Below the pieces are notes generated by a model. That model did no database searches. It was not told the DNA's origin and saw only the letters and a program-made list of their open reading frames with translations. Positions 51,271 to 60,409 of a stretch of 64,000 nucleotides of DNA are shown here, in pieces. Made by a program: the position numbers and the translations under genes. Positions within the stretch are counted from its first letter, which is position 1, and each line of letters opens with the position of its first letter. This DNA comes from Acidobacteriota bacterium (lineage in GTDB: Bacteria > Acidobacteriota > Vicinamibacteria > Vicinamibacterales > JAKQTR01), in assembly GCA_026393675.1 (NCBI GenBank), contig JAPKZQ010000042.1:1-64000 (forward strand), read 5' to 3'.

Positions 51271-51474
51271 ATGCCACTCTTCGAGTATCAGTGCAAAACG
51301 TGCGGACATCGTTTCGAGGCGCTTGTCATCGGCACCCGGCAACCCGACAGATGCCCGCGGTGCGAGGCGCCCACCATCGAGAAGCAGGTCTCGACGTTCG
51401 GGGTGGGGGGAACCAACGGTGGCTATGGCACCAGTTCGCGGCTCGGATCGAGCTGCGCGCCTGGCGGTGGTTGA
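51271..51474 (+). CDS. FmdB-family zinc ribbon protein
   Basis: The product is 67 residues. It opens with the family start MPLFEYQCKTCGHRFEALVI and has a second pair CPRCEA, forming one zinc ribbon, then a glycine/serine-rich tail. FmdB-like proteins are small putative regulators with no settled function. GGGAGTTCAGGGA lies just upstream. Confidence 0.88.
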   Translation: MPLFEYQCKTCGHRFEALVIGTRQPDRCPRCEAPTIEKQVSTFGVGGTNGGYGTSSRLGSSCAPGGG

Positions 51475-51961
51475 GGGATCTAGTCGCGGGCCGTGCGCCC
51501 GTCCGTACAAAGGAACCCGCGGGTGGCTGACCCCACCCGCGGTTGTCAAGGTGCCTTGGTGGCCTCAGAGTACCCAGGTCAGACCCATACGATATTCGAC
51601 CGAGTCCGCGGCGATAGTTGCACGGTGGCCTCCACACGACATCGGGGTGATAACGGCGGCTTCGACCGGCCTTTGCGGTATGCCCACCAGGCCGTCTGAC
51701 CCTCGAACCGCCCTTCTCACTCCCCGGCGTCCGTCTTCTTCTTTAGCAATCCTTGTGGCGGATCGCCCAGCCAGATCAACTCCGACCCATGTGCACAAGT
51801 TCCGTGGCATTCCGCGCTTTTCCCAGTTTGACGCCGCGGCGTCTGCCGTCTCGGACACACACCAATCGGGGCGAGACTCAAAATCGAACACCGCGGATGG
51901 TGGGATCCCCCGGCCGATTCGGCTAGCGAGTATAGAATCAGATCACGGAGTGACCGCCACC
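51475..51961 (-). other. Gap with a possible 3' remnant of an outer-membrane protein gene
   Basis: On the minus strand a frame ending at 51565 closes with GIPQRPVEAAVITPMSCGGH, then RATIAADSVEYRMGLTWVL, which resembles the final strands of an outer-membrane beta-barrel. Upstream of it (to 51891) the translation looks random, so any gene is broken. The rest of the gap shows no gene; the tricorn promoter is expected near its right end. Confidence 0.25.
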
Positions 51962-54900
51962 ATGAGAAAAGCGCTCGTACTGTTTCTATCGGTGTTTACG
52001 CTGACCGCCGTCGCCAGCAATCTCGCCCAGTCGCCCGCGTCTCCGGAAGCCCGGCTGCTGCGCTTTCCGGCGATTCACGGAAACCAGATCGTATTCTCCT
52101 ATGCTGGCGACCTCTTCTCGGTCCCAGCCACTGGCGGTGTGGCCCGCCGCCTGACCAGCGACGCCGGCAGCGAGATGTTTCCGCGCTTCTCTCCCGACGG
52201 CAAGTGGCTGGCCTTTACCGCACAGTACGACGGCAACACCGAGGTGTATGCGATGCCCGCCGAGGGCGGCGTGCCCAAACGCCTGACGATCACGGCCACG
52301 CTCGGGCGCGACGACGTCTCCGACCGCATGGGGCCGAACAACATCGTCATGGGGTGGAAGGATCAATCGCACATCCTGTTCCGGTCCCGCCGCATCGAGT
52401 GGAACGACTTCCGCGGCCAGCTCTATCTCGCCTCGCTCAATGGCGGCGCGCCCGAGATGCTGCCCCTCCCGCGCGGCGGCTTCGGCAGCTATTCGCCCGA
52501 CGGCACCAGGCTCGCGTACAACCGGGTGTTCCGCGAGTTCAGAACCTGGAAGCGTTACCGTGGTGGCCAGGCCGACGATGTGTGGGTGTATGACTTCGCG
52601 TCGAAACAGACGACCAACATCACCAGCAACGAGGCGCAGGACATCATTCCGATGTGGAGCGGGAACAGGATCTACTTCCTCTCCGACCGTGATCGGCGCC
52701 TGAACCTCTTCGTGTATGACTTCGGCACAAAGCAGACGCGCCAGTTGACACGCTTCACCGATTACGACTGCAAGTTCCCCTCGCTTGGCGACCGCGCCAT
52801 CGTGTTTGAAAACGGCGGGTACATCTACACCTTCGACCTCGCGACCGACAAGACCGACAAGGTGTCGATCGTCATCCACGAGGATTCCGACAGCGGCCGA
52901 ACCACATTGGCCGACGTCAGCAAGAACATCACGAACTACGAGATCGCTCCCGACGGCAGCCGCGCGCTCTTCGGGGCGAGGGGCGACGTGTTCACGGTGC
53001 CCCTGAAGAACGGACCGACGCGAAACCTCACCAGGACACCCGGCGTTCACGAACGGGGATCGAAGTGGTCGCCTGACGGCCGGTGGATCGCCTACATCTC
53101 CGACGCCACCGGCGAGGACGAGATCTACATCCACCCTCAGGACGGCAAGGGCTCCGCGGTTCAAGTGACCACAGGCGGCGACGTCTACAAGTACCAGCCG
53201 CTCTGGTCGCCTGATTCAAAGAAGCTGCTCTGGTCCGATCGCAAGCAGCGGCTGAGCTTCGTGGATCTCGACACCAAGGTGACGACCACGGTTGGCAGCG
53301 CCACGGCGTTCGAGATCACCGACTACGCGTGGTCGCCAGACAGCAAGTGGGTCGCGTACGCGCGGCCGGAAGACGCGGAAATGGCGAAGGTCTGCCTGTA
53401 CGGCCTCGAGACGAAGCAGACGCACGCCGTCACCAACGGCTGGTATCCCTCCTACTCGCCCGCGTTCAGCCGCGACGGCAAGTTTCTGTTCTTCGTGTCA
53501 GACCGGACGTTCTCGCCGAGTTATGGCGAGGCCGAGTTCGAGCACATCTACCAGGACATGGCGCGGATCTACTTCGTGACGCTCGCCAGGGATACGAAGA
53601 GTCCGTTCGAACCGAAGAGCGACGAGGTCAACGTCAAGGACACAGCCGAGTCGAAACCGCCCGCGGCGAAACCGGAGGAAAAGGCTGCGGCCAAGCCCGA
53701 CGCCAAGCCGGCGACGCCAGACGCCGCGGCCGCCAATGATGCGACGCCGGCGGTGAAGGTGGATGTCGAAGGCCTGCAGACCCGGATTGCGTCCGTGCCG
53801 ACCCCGCCGTCGGGCTATCGCAACCTTCAGTCGGTGGGCAGCCGTCTGTTCTACGTGCGCCAGGGCGCGAAGGACGCCGGGCCGCACCTGTGCGTGTTCG
53901 ACATGGACAAGCCGGCGGAGACCGACCTCGGCGGGTTTGGCGGCTTCGAAATCTCCGCCGACGGCAAGAAGATGATGGTGCAACACGACAGCGCGTACGC
54001 GATCCTCGATCTGCCTTCTTCGAAAATCGAATTCAAGGATCCGCTCAACCTGGCGGATATGAAGGTGACGCTGGATCGGCACGCGGAGTGGCGGCAGATC
54101 TTCAACGAGTCGTGGCGGCAGATGCGCGATTTCTTCTGGGCGCCCAATATGGGCGGCGTCGACTGGCCGGCCGTGCGCAGGGCGTACGAGCCGCTGGTGG
54201 CCCACGTGAACACGCGTGCGGACCTGACGTACATCATCGGCGAGATGATTGGCGAGTTGAGTACCGGTCACACGTATGTCGGCGGGGGTGACCTGCCCCA
54301 GGCCCCGCGTGTTCCTCTGGGGTTGCTTGGCGCCCAGATCGACAAGGACCCCGCATCAGGCTATTACCGGATCAGCCGCATCCTCAAGGGCGAGAACTGG
54401 ACGAAGGACCGCCGGTCGCCGCTGACCGAGATCGGCGTGACGGCCAGACCAGGCGACTACATCCTCGCGGTGGATGGCAAGCCCGCGAACCAGATGGCCG
54501 ACATCTACGAGGCCCTGATCGACCGGGCGGGAAAACAGGTCACGCTCACGCTCAACGGATCGCCGGCGACAGCCGGCAGCCACGACGCCGTCGTCGTCCC
54601 GATCGACAACGAGGTGCCGCTCTACTACTTCAACTGGATCGAAGACAATCGCGAGAAGGTCTCGAAGGCGACCGGCGGACGAGTCGGCTATGTGCACATC
54701 CCGGACATGGGACCGGGCGGCCTGAACGAGTTCGCGCGCCAGTTCTACCCCCAGTTCGGGAAAGAAGCCGTCATCATCGACGTGCGCAGCAATGGCGGGG
54801 GCAATGTCTCTTCCATGATCGTCGAGCGGCTGCTCAGGCGGCCGGCGATGATCGACATGGCCCGAAACACATCGGCGACCACAGATCCGGGAGGCCTCAT

Positions 54901-55282
54901 CATGGGGCCGAAGGTCGCCCTTGCCGATGAGTTCTCCGCGTCTGATGGCGACATCTTTGCCTACCGGTTCAAGTACTACAAACTCGGGCCGGTCATCGGT
55001 AAGCGCACGTGGGGTGGCGTCGTCGGCATACGCGGCACGCTACCGCTCATCGATGGCGGCGTGCTCAACAGGCCCGAGTTCTCTCGGTACGACGTTGCCG
55101 GCACAAGCTGGGTGATCGAAGGTCACGGCGTCGATCCCGACATCGTCGTCGACAACGACCCGGCGAGGGAATTTGCCGGCGAGGACCAGCAACTCAACAA
55201 AGCCATCGAGGTCATCCTCGATCTGCTGAAGAAGAGTCCGGCCAAGATTCCGCCGCCGCCACCCTACCCGATCAAGAAGTAG
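51962..55282 (+). CDS. Tricorn protease (S41-type)
   Basis: The ATG at 51962 starts a signal peptide (MRKALVLFLSVFTLTAVASN); the longer open frame upstream is not coding. The 1106-residue protein has two beta-propellers (repeats such as RFPAIHGNQIVFSYAGDLFS, PRFSPDGKWLAFTA). A lysine/alanine-rich linker (~560-600) precedes a core domain with STGHTYVGGGD (~770), a PDZ domain (VTARPGDYILAVDGKPANQM) and the catalytic serine in ADEFSASDGD (~993). NGGGNVSSMIVERLL is the S41 signature. Tricorn trims oligopeptides; here the signal peptide implies periplasmic action. Confidence 0.95.
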   Translation: MRKALVLFLSVFTLTAVASNLAQSPASPEARLLRFPAIHGNQIVFSYAGDLFSVPATGGVARRLTSDAGSEMFPRFSPDGKWLAFTAQYDGNTEVYAMPAEGGVPKRLTITATLGRDDVSDRMGPNNIVMGWKDQSHILFRSRRIEWNDFRGQLYLASLNGGAPEMLPLPRGGFGSYSPDGTRLAYNRVFREFRTWKRYRGGQADDVWVYDFASKQTTNITSNEAQDIIPMWSGNRIYFLSDRDRRLNLFVYDFGTKQTRQLTRFTDYDCKFPSLGDRAIVFENGGYIYTFDLATDKTDKVSIVIHEDSDSGRTTLADVSKNITNYEIAPDGSRALFGARGDVFTVPLKNGPTRNLTRTPGVHERGSKWSPDGRWIAYISDATGEDEIYIHPQDGKGSAVQVTTGGDVYKYQPLWSPDSKKLLWSDRKQRLSFVDLDTKVTTTVGSATAFEITDYAWSPDSKWVAYARPEDAEMAKVCLYGLETKQTHAVTNGWYPSYSPAFSRDGKFLFFVSDRTFSPSYGEAEFEHIYQDMARIYFVTLARDTKSPFEPKSDEVNVKDTAESKPPAAKPEEKAAAKPDAKPATPDAAAANDATPAVKVDVEGLQTRIASVPTPPSGYRNLQSVGSRLFYVRQGAKDAGPHLCVFDMDKPAETDLGGFGGFEISADGKKMMVQHDSAYAILDLPSSKIEFKDPLNLADMKVTLDRHAEWRQIFNESWRQMRDFFWAPNMGGVDWPAVRRAYEPLVAHVNTRADLTYIIGEMIGELSTGHTYVGGGDLPQAPRVPLGLLGAQIDKDPASGYYRISRILKGENWTKDRRSPLTEIGVTARPGDYILAVDGKPANQMADIYEALIDRAGKQVTLTLNGSPATAGSHDAVVVPIDNEVPLYYFNWIEDNREKVSKATGGRVGYVHIPDMGPGGLNEFARQFYPQFGKEAVIIDVRSNGGGNVSSMIVERLLRRPAMIDMARNTSATTDPGGLIMGPKVALADEFSASDGDIFAYRFKYYKLGPVIGKRTWGGVVGIRGTLPLIDGGVLNRPEFSRYDVAGTSWVIEGHGVDPDIVVDNDPAREFAGEDQQLNKAIEVILDLLKKSPAKIPPPPPYPIKK

Positions 55283-55299
55283 GAAAGGCATCGGACCGC

Positions 55300-56328
55300 A
55301 TGCGTCGGGTTGTGGAGCGGATGCGCGGCTGGCAGGGACTGGCAGCACGCCACGAGGGGCTGCTCTGGTGGATCCACAGCCTGTACGCGCTCGCGCTTGG
55401 CGTCGTGTTCATGTGGCTCGGCGCGCGCAACTTTACGTGGCTCCGGCTGGCCGCCCTGCACATCATCGTGATCTGGGGCGCCAGTCTCGCGCTGGCCAAT
55501 GTCATCGACCGGCCCGGCCACGAGTCCGTATGGTGGCACCGGCTGCGCCTGGTCATCAACTACGTCACCAAGAACTTCTATCAACAGATCCTGTTCTTCA
55601 TCCTCCCGATCTACTACGGGAGCGCGACGTTCGGTTCCCGCAACATGGCGTTTGTCGGGCTGCTCGCCGCGTCTGCCGTGATGTCGACGCTGGACATTGT
55701 CTATGACCGGCATCTCTCGACGCGGCGGGAGCTGAACGCCCTCTTCTTCGCATTCAACCTGTTCGCCGCCGTCGCCGTCGCCCTTCCGATTCTCTGGAGC
55801 ATCAGCAATGTGGCGGCGCTTCGCATCGCGTCGCTCGCCGCGGTGGTCGGCTATATCACCATCGCCAGGCAGCCAACTGATCTTGCACGGCGACGGACGT
55901 GGACGGCGAGCGCGGCTGGCGCAGCCATCCTGCTGGCGCTCATCCAGCTGTTGCTGCCGTTTGTCCCGCCTGCCCCACTTCGGTTGGCCGACACAGCGTT
56001 CTCGCTCGCGTTCGACCGCCAGGGTCTCCGCGCCATCACGCCTGTCGTCAGCATCTCGCCGGCCTGGACGGGACGCGTGTTCGTGGTGACGTCGCTCCAT
56101 GCCCCGCTCGGGCTCAAAGACACCGTTGAGATTCGCTGGTATCGCGGCGCGCAATTGCTCTGGAGTTCCCGGTCGGTCGACGTCGTAGGCGGCCGGGAGC
56201 AGGGATTCCGCCTCTGGAGTTCGGTGATGGTTGCCGAACCCGGCGATCCGGGAGCGATGAGGGTGGACGTGGTCACCGGCGCGGGCCAGTTGATCGGGCG
56301 GGCCAGTCTGCCGATTACCGACCAGTAA
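55300..56328 (+). CDS. DUF5924/DUF2914 family membrane protein
   Basis: The ATG at 55300 is 17 bp after the tricorn stop. The 342-residue protein has about eight hydrophobic helices (ALALGVVFMWLGARNFTWLR, IIVIWGASLALANVI, QILFFILPIYYGSATFGSRN, ALFFAFNLFAAVAVALPILW). A C-terminal soluble DUF2914-like domain (SPAWTGRVFVVTSLHAPLGL, VEIRWYRGAQLLW, VDVVTGAGQLIGR) ends it. Function is unknown. It is probably co-transcribed with tricorn. Confidence 0.8.
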   Translation: MRRVVERMRGWQGLAARHEGLLWWIHSLYALALGVVFMWLGARNFTWLRLAALHIIVIWGASLALANVIDRPGHESVWWHRLRLVINYVTKNFYQQILFFILPIYYGSATFGSRNMAFVGLLAASAVMSTLDIVYDRHLSTRRELNALFFAFNLFAAVAVALPILWSISNVAALRIASLAAVVGYITIARQPTDLARRRTWTASAAGAAILLALIQLLLPFVPPAPLRLADTAFSLAFDRQGLRAITPVVSISPAWTGRVFVVTSLHAPLGLKDTVEIRWYRGAQLLWSSRSVDVVGGREQGFRLWSSVMVAEPGDPGAMRVDVVTGAGQLIGRASLPITDQ

Positions 56329-56589
56329 GTTTCTGACTCCAGAGACCTTCGCGCCTCAAGTCTGTGCGACTTCTGCCGACCACATGAGCAGGAGGTGCAC
56401 ACGAACCAGTGCAACAGGTGCCTTCGAGCCGACGCAGATACTGCCCGATCAGGTGTCATCTGGCCGGACGGCGATGTCGTGTTCTCATACACTTTCTGGA
56501 GCCTCGGGCCGATTTCTGGCCACATTTTGTGTGGCGATGGCCGGAAGAACTCGCTCCAGTGTCTCGAAAACTGCCCGGTTTTACCCGGA

Positions 56590-56628
56590 GTGTCCAAGAC
56601 TGGTACGCGTGGCACGTTTCTTGGACAC
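56590..56628. promoter_or_regulatory. Perfect 10-bp inverted repeat enclosing a sigma-54-like -24 box
   Basis: GTGTCCAAGA (56590-56599) and TCTTGGACAC (56619-56628) are exact inverted arms 19 nt apart. TGGCACG with TTGG at sigma-54 spacing begins at 56610, with GG in place of GC at -12. It is 26 bp upstream of the activator ATG, so it is probably an autoregulatory operator or hairpin. The rest of 56329-56589 has no gene. Confidence 0.6.
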
Positions 56629-56654
56629 GAAGTCACCGAGCAAGAGACTGATCT

Positions 56655-57989
56655 ATGTTGAACAGACTACCGACACCGCTCGTTCCGACCCCTGTGGCGA
56701 CCATCGATAACGGCCGGGCCACGGCGCAGACGCGAACCCGTTTCCGGGCACTGGTCCAATCGCCGTTGCGGGCCGGCATTCTGCGATATCTGCACGCCCG
56801 GCCGCACGAGGGATTCGACCTCGAGTCGATCATGGCGACATTTGGCCGCCTCAGAAGTGACGTCGACAACTGCCTCCGGGAACTCGTCGCGTCCGGCCTG
56901 GTCCAGGCTGATGGCAGCCCGGCCCCGTTCTTCACGGCCGTCATGCCCTCCGAACCGGATATGGAGCGGGTCCTCGACGACTTTCTGACAGACAAGCAGA
57001 GCGATTCGATCGAGGACCGGTCACCGTCGGTCCAGCGATTCCGCGAGATGATTGGCCGCGACGAGAAGATGATGATTCTCTTCGAGTCGATCCGGACCGT
57101 GGCCAAGACCGATCTCTCGGTGCTCATCCTCGGCCCGACCGGGTCCGGCAAGGAAGTCGTGGCCCGCATCGTTCATGAGCTCAGCAGCCGCCAGCACGAG
57201 ACGTTTCAGGCGGTCAACTGCGCGGCCTTGCCTGATTCGCTCTTTGATTCGGAGGTCTTTGGGTACGAGCGGGGGGCGTTTACCGGCGCCTACGAACGAA
57301 AGCCCGGCCGCATCGAACTCGCCAACCAGGGCACGCTGTTCCTGGATGAAGTGGGCGACCTGTCACCCATGGCTCAGGCCAAGCTGCTCAGGGTCGTCGA
57401 GGACCGCCGCGTCGAGCGTCTCGGGAGCCGGTCGCCCACCGACGTCGACTTCCGGTTGATCTGCGCGACCAGCCGCCCGCTCGAGGCGCTGGTCGGCGAC
57501 GCCGCCTTCCGCGAGGATCTCTATTATCGAATCAACGCCTTCACGATCCGCCTGCCCGCCCTGCGCGAACGGCCGATCGACATTCCGGTGCTCGCGGAAC
57601 GATTTCTGGCCCGGTATTGTGCGGCCCACGGATTCCCCCTGAACGCGCGGAAACTGGCCCCAGATGCCATCGATCTCATGATGGCGTACCCGTGGCCCGG
57701 CAACATCAGGGAGCTCGAAACGACCATTTCACGGGCGGCCCTCTCCGCGCGGGACGGCTTCGTGCACGCGGCGGATCTGCAGTTCCTCCACCCGGCGCTC
57801 GCGTCGGGCCGGTCCGAGCATGCCGCGCTCCTCCCGATGAAGGACGTCGAGCGCGACCACATCCGCAAGGTGCTCGGCGCGCTGAACTGGAACAAGAAAC
57901 GCACCGCGCAGATTCTACAGATCAGCCGCGAGACGTTGTATCGGAAGATCGCCGAGTACAACCTGGCTCAGGACGGTAGCCGCACATGA
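56655..57989 (+). CDS. Sigma-54-dependent activator with an N-terminal winged-helix-like domain
   Basis: The product is 444 residues. Instead of a receiver it has a winged-helix-like region (LRAGILRYLHARPHEGFDLE, VDNCLRELVASGLVQAD), followed by the AAA+ domain. That domain has Walker A GPTGSGKE, canonical GAFTGA in YERGAFTGAYERKPG, Walker B GTLFLDEVGDL and sensor YPWPGNIRELE. A Fis-type HTH closes it (WNKKRTAQILQISRETLYRK). It is not phosphorylation-controlled by design; a ligand or protein signal is likely. It overlaps the first HD-GYP gene by 4 nt. Confidence 0.93.
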   Translation: MLNRLPTPLVPTPVATIDNGRATAQTRTRFRALVQSPLRAGILRYLHARPHEGFDLESIMATFGRLRSDVDNCLRELVASGLVQADGSPAPFFTAVMPSEPDMERVLDDFLTDKQSDSIEDRSPSVQRFREMIGRDEKMMILFESIRTVAKTDLSVLILGPTGSGKEVVARIVHELSSRQHETFQAVNCAALPDSLFDSEVFGYERGAFTGAYERKPGRIELANQGTLFLDEVGDLSPMAQAKLLRVVEDRRVERLGSRSPTDVDFRLICATSRPLEALVGDAAFREDLYYRINAFTIRLPALRERPIDIPVLAERFLARYCAAHGFPLNARKLAPDAIDLMMAYPWPGNIRELETTISRAALSARDGFVHAADLQFLHPALASGRSEHAALLPMKDVERDHIRKVLGALNWNKKRTAQILQISRETLYRKIAEYNLAQDGSRT

Positions 57990-60409
57990 GTCTCAGCCCC
58001 CGCGGTCAACGTCGCTTCCACCTCGCGTTCGTGACGCTCGTCTTCGTACTGGGCTTCGCGGCGTTGGCGGATTCGATCTGGCGCGTCGATTTCGACATCA
58101 CGAAGGCCCCTTCATACATGTGGATTCTGCTGGCGATCCTGGTGTTTGCCAGCGGTCGATTCGCCGTGAAGGTTCCGGCGATGGCGGCCAGCATCGGCAT
58201 TTCCGAGGTCTTCCTCTTCAGCATGGTCATGATGTACGGCAGTGCGCCCGCCGTCATCACCGTGGCGGTCGACGGGCTCGCCGTCTCGTTGATTCGCCGG
58301 CATCATCGCCCGAAGCTCGTGGCCTTCAACCTCGCGGAGCCAGCGCTCTCGATGTGGGTGGCCTCGAAGCTTTACTTCGCGCTGGCAGGCATTGGTCCGC
58401 TGTCTGCGCTGCCCCCCAGCACGGTGGTCACCATCGCGCAAGTTGGGCTTCCCGCCCTCGCGCTGTGCGCTGTGTACTTCCTGATGAACAGCTGGCTGAA
58501 CGCGATCGCGATGACCTCGGAATCGGGCGCGTCGCCGTTTGCCATGTGGCGCAAGTACTTCCTCTGGGTATCGTTGAACTACTTCGGCGGCGCCTCGATC
58601 GCGGTGCTGCTGTCGGTCAATGCCCGGACGGTCAACACCTTCGTGCTGCTGGTGGCGATTGTCCCACTGATCATCGTCTCGTATTACATGTTCAAGTCGT
58701 CGATGGGCCGACTCGAGGACGAGAACATCCACCTGGGAGAGGTAAACCGCCTCTACCTCAAGGTGGTTGAAGCGCTCGCCATGGCCGTTGACGCCAAGGA
58801 TCAGGTGACGCACGGGCACATCTGCCGCGTGCAGACCTATGCGCTCCAGCTCGCCAAGACGCTCAATGTTACCGATCCGAAGGAGATTCAGGCCATCGAG
58901 GCTGCTGCCCTGCTCCACGACATGGGTAAGCTCGCCATCCCCGAACACATTCTCAACAAGCCCGGCAAGCTGACGGCTGACGAGTTCGAGCGGATGAAGC
59001 TGCACGCGCCGCTCGGTGCGGAGATGTTGTCCTCGGTCGATTTTCCGTACCCCGTTGTGCCCATCGTCCGGCACCATCACGAGAGCTGGGACGGGACCGG
59101 CTATCCCGACGGTGTCAGTGGAGACGCGATTCCGATTGGAGCGCGCATCCTTTCGGTCGTCGACTGCTACGACGCGCTGCGCTCCCACCGCCCGTACCGC
59201 CGGGCCCTCTCGCCGGCTCAGGCGATGGAGATTATCAAGGAACGCCGGGGCACGATGTACGATCCGACCGTCGTCGATGCCTTCGCGGCGCTCCAAGGGG
59301 CGATCGAGGCGGAATCGGTCGAAGAGCCCTTGCCAGCCGTCCTCGACCAGTTCTCCCAGGTGGCCCGCGAGTCCTGCACAACCGACACGCGGCCGAGTCC
59401 CGTGCCGCTCGAGTTGCGTCTGTTCGCGACCAACGGTCTGCTCCGCCTGTACGACCAGATTTCGACACTCGGTCCAGACGCCAACCTCGCCGACACGTGC
59501 GACGTCGTCGTCAGGTATCTCAGGCGCATGGCCCCAGCCGGCCTCGTCGTGTTCTACCGGAAAGACGACACCACTGACGAGATTGTCGTCGAGCATGCGT
59601 CGGGCTTTGGCGAGGCGCTGCTGCCCGATCTCCGCATCGAGGTGGGTCATGGCATCAGCGGCTGGGTCGTGGCCAACCGCCGGTCCATCCTGAATGCCGA
59701 CCCCGCACTCGACGTGGGCCCGCGCCTCGACGAACTCAACCCGAGATTCCGCAGTGCCCTGAGCATCCCGCTGACGCCTGGCACCGAGACGACCGGCGCG
59801 GTGACGCTGTATTCAGACCAGCCGAATGCGTTCACCGACGATCAGCGCCTGGCCATTGAGATGATCAGCGGGGCGGTTGCCGAGGCGATCCAGCGTGCCT
59901 ACCGCCGTACGCTGGCGATGGCCGGGCATGGATCCGTGCCGGCCGGCGTACCGGTGGTCACCGGCGCCATGGAGGCGATCCTCGAACGCGACGTGTTCTG
60001 GAGAGGCTCGACCGGACGCAATCTCGGCGTCTTGTGCGTGCGCGCGATGGGAGGCGACGGCCTCATGGACCACGCGGCGGTTGCGGTGAGCCAGGCGACA
60101 CGCATCGCGGATCTGATCTTCCGGCCAAGCGACCAGGAGCTGGTCGTCTTGATGCCCGATTGCGAACCTGCCGCCGGTCAGATCATCGTTGATCGCATCG
60201 GAGTTGCCCTGCCGCGGGCGGTCGTCGCACGTGCCGACCTGCCGCCTCTGCTTCAGATGGCGTTCGCCTGCGGCCCGTACGATGGCGACACGGTGCGCCA
60301 GTTGCTGGCCGTGGCGCGGCGACGCATGGACGAGGCCGGGCCCGCGACGTGTGGGATCGAATCGACCGTCGAAGTACCCGTCACCCGCGCGGAGGGGGAA
60401 CGCGCATGA
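57986..60409 (+). CDS. HD-GYP phosphodiesterase with membrane sensor, GAF and degenerate GGDEF domains
   Basis: The product is 807 residues. Seven or so N-terminal transmembrane helices (~10-240) lead to an HD-GYP domain with LLHDMGKLAIPEHILNKPG, HHHESWDGTGYPDGVSGDAI and VVDCYDALRSHRPYR, all metal ligands apparently present. A GAF domain follows (~480-640). The last ~150 residues (RIADLIFRPSDQELVVLMPD, VARRRMDEAG) resemble a GGDEF fold with the signature lost (SDQEL). It should hydrolyse c-di-GMP. It is the second gene of the operon and overlaps the third by 4 nt. Confidence 0.9.
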   Translation: MSLSPRGQRRFHLAFVTLVFVLGFAALADSIWRVDFDITKAPSYMWILLAILVFASGRFAVKVPAMAASIGISEVFLFSMVMMYGSAPAVITVAVDGLAVSLIRRHHRPKLVAFNLAEPALSMWVASKLYFALAGIGPLSALPPSTVVTIAQVGLPALALCAVYFLMNSWLNAIAMTSESGASPFAMWRKYFLWVSLNYFGGASIAVLLSVNARTVNTFVLLVAIVPLIIVSYYMFKSSMGRLEDENIHLGEVNRLYLKVVEALAMAVDAKDQVTHGHICRVQTYALQLAKTLNVTDPKEIQAIEAAALLHDMGKLAIPEHILNKPGKLTADEFERMKLHAPLGAEMLSSVDFPYPVVPIVRHHHESWDGTGYPDGVSGDAIPIGARILSVVDCYDALRSHRPYRRALSPAQAMEIIKERRGTMYDPTVVDAFAALQGAIEAESVEEPLPAVLDQFSQVARESCTTDTRPSPVPLELRLFATNGLLRLYDQISTLGPDANLADTCDVVVRYLRRMAPAGLVVFYRKDDTTDEIVVEHASGFGEALLPDLRIEVGHGISGWVVANRRSILNADPALDVGPRLDELNPRFRSALSIPLTPGTETTGAVTLYSDQPNAFTDDQRLAIEMISGAVAEAIQRAYRRTLAMAGHGSVPAGVPVVTGAMEAILERDVFWRGSTGRNLGVLCVRAMGGDGLMDHAAVAVSQATRIADLIFRPSDQELVVLMPDCEPAAGQIIVDRIGVALPRAVVARADLPPLLQMAFACGPYDGDTVRQLLAVARRRMDEAGPATCGIESTVEVPVTRAEGERA

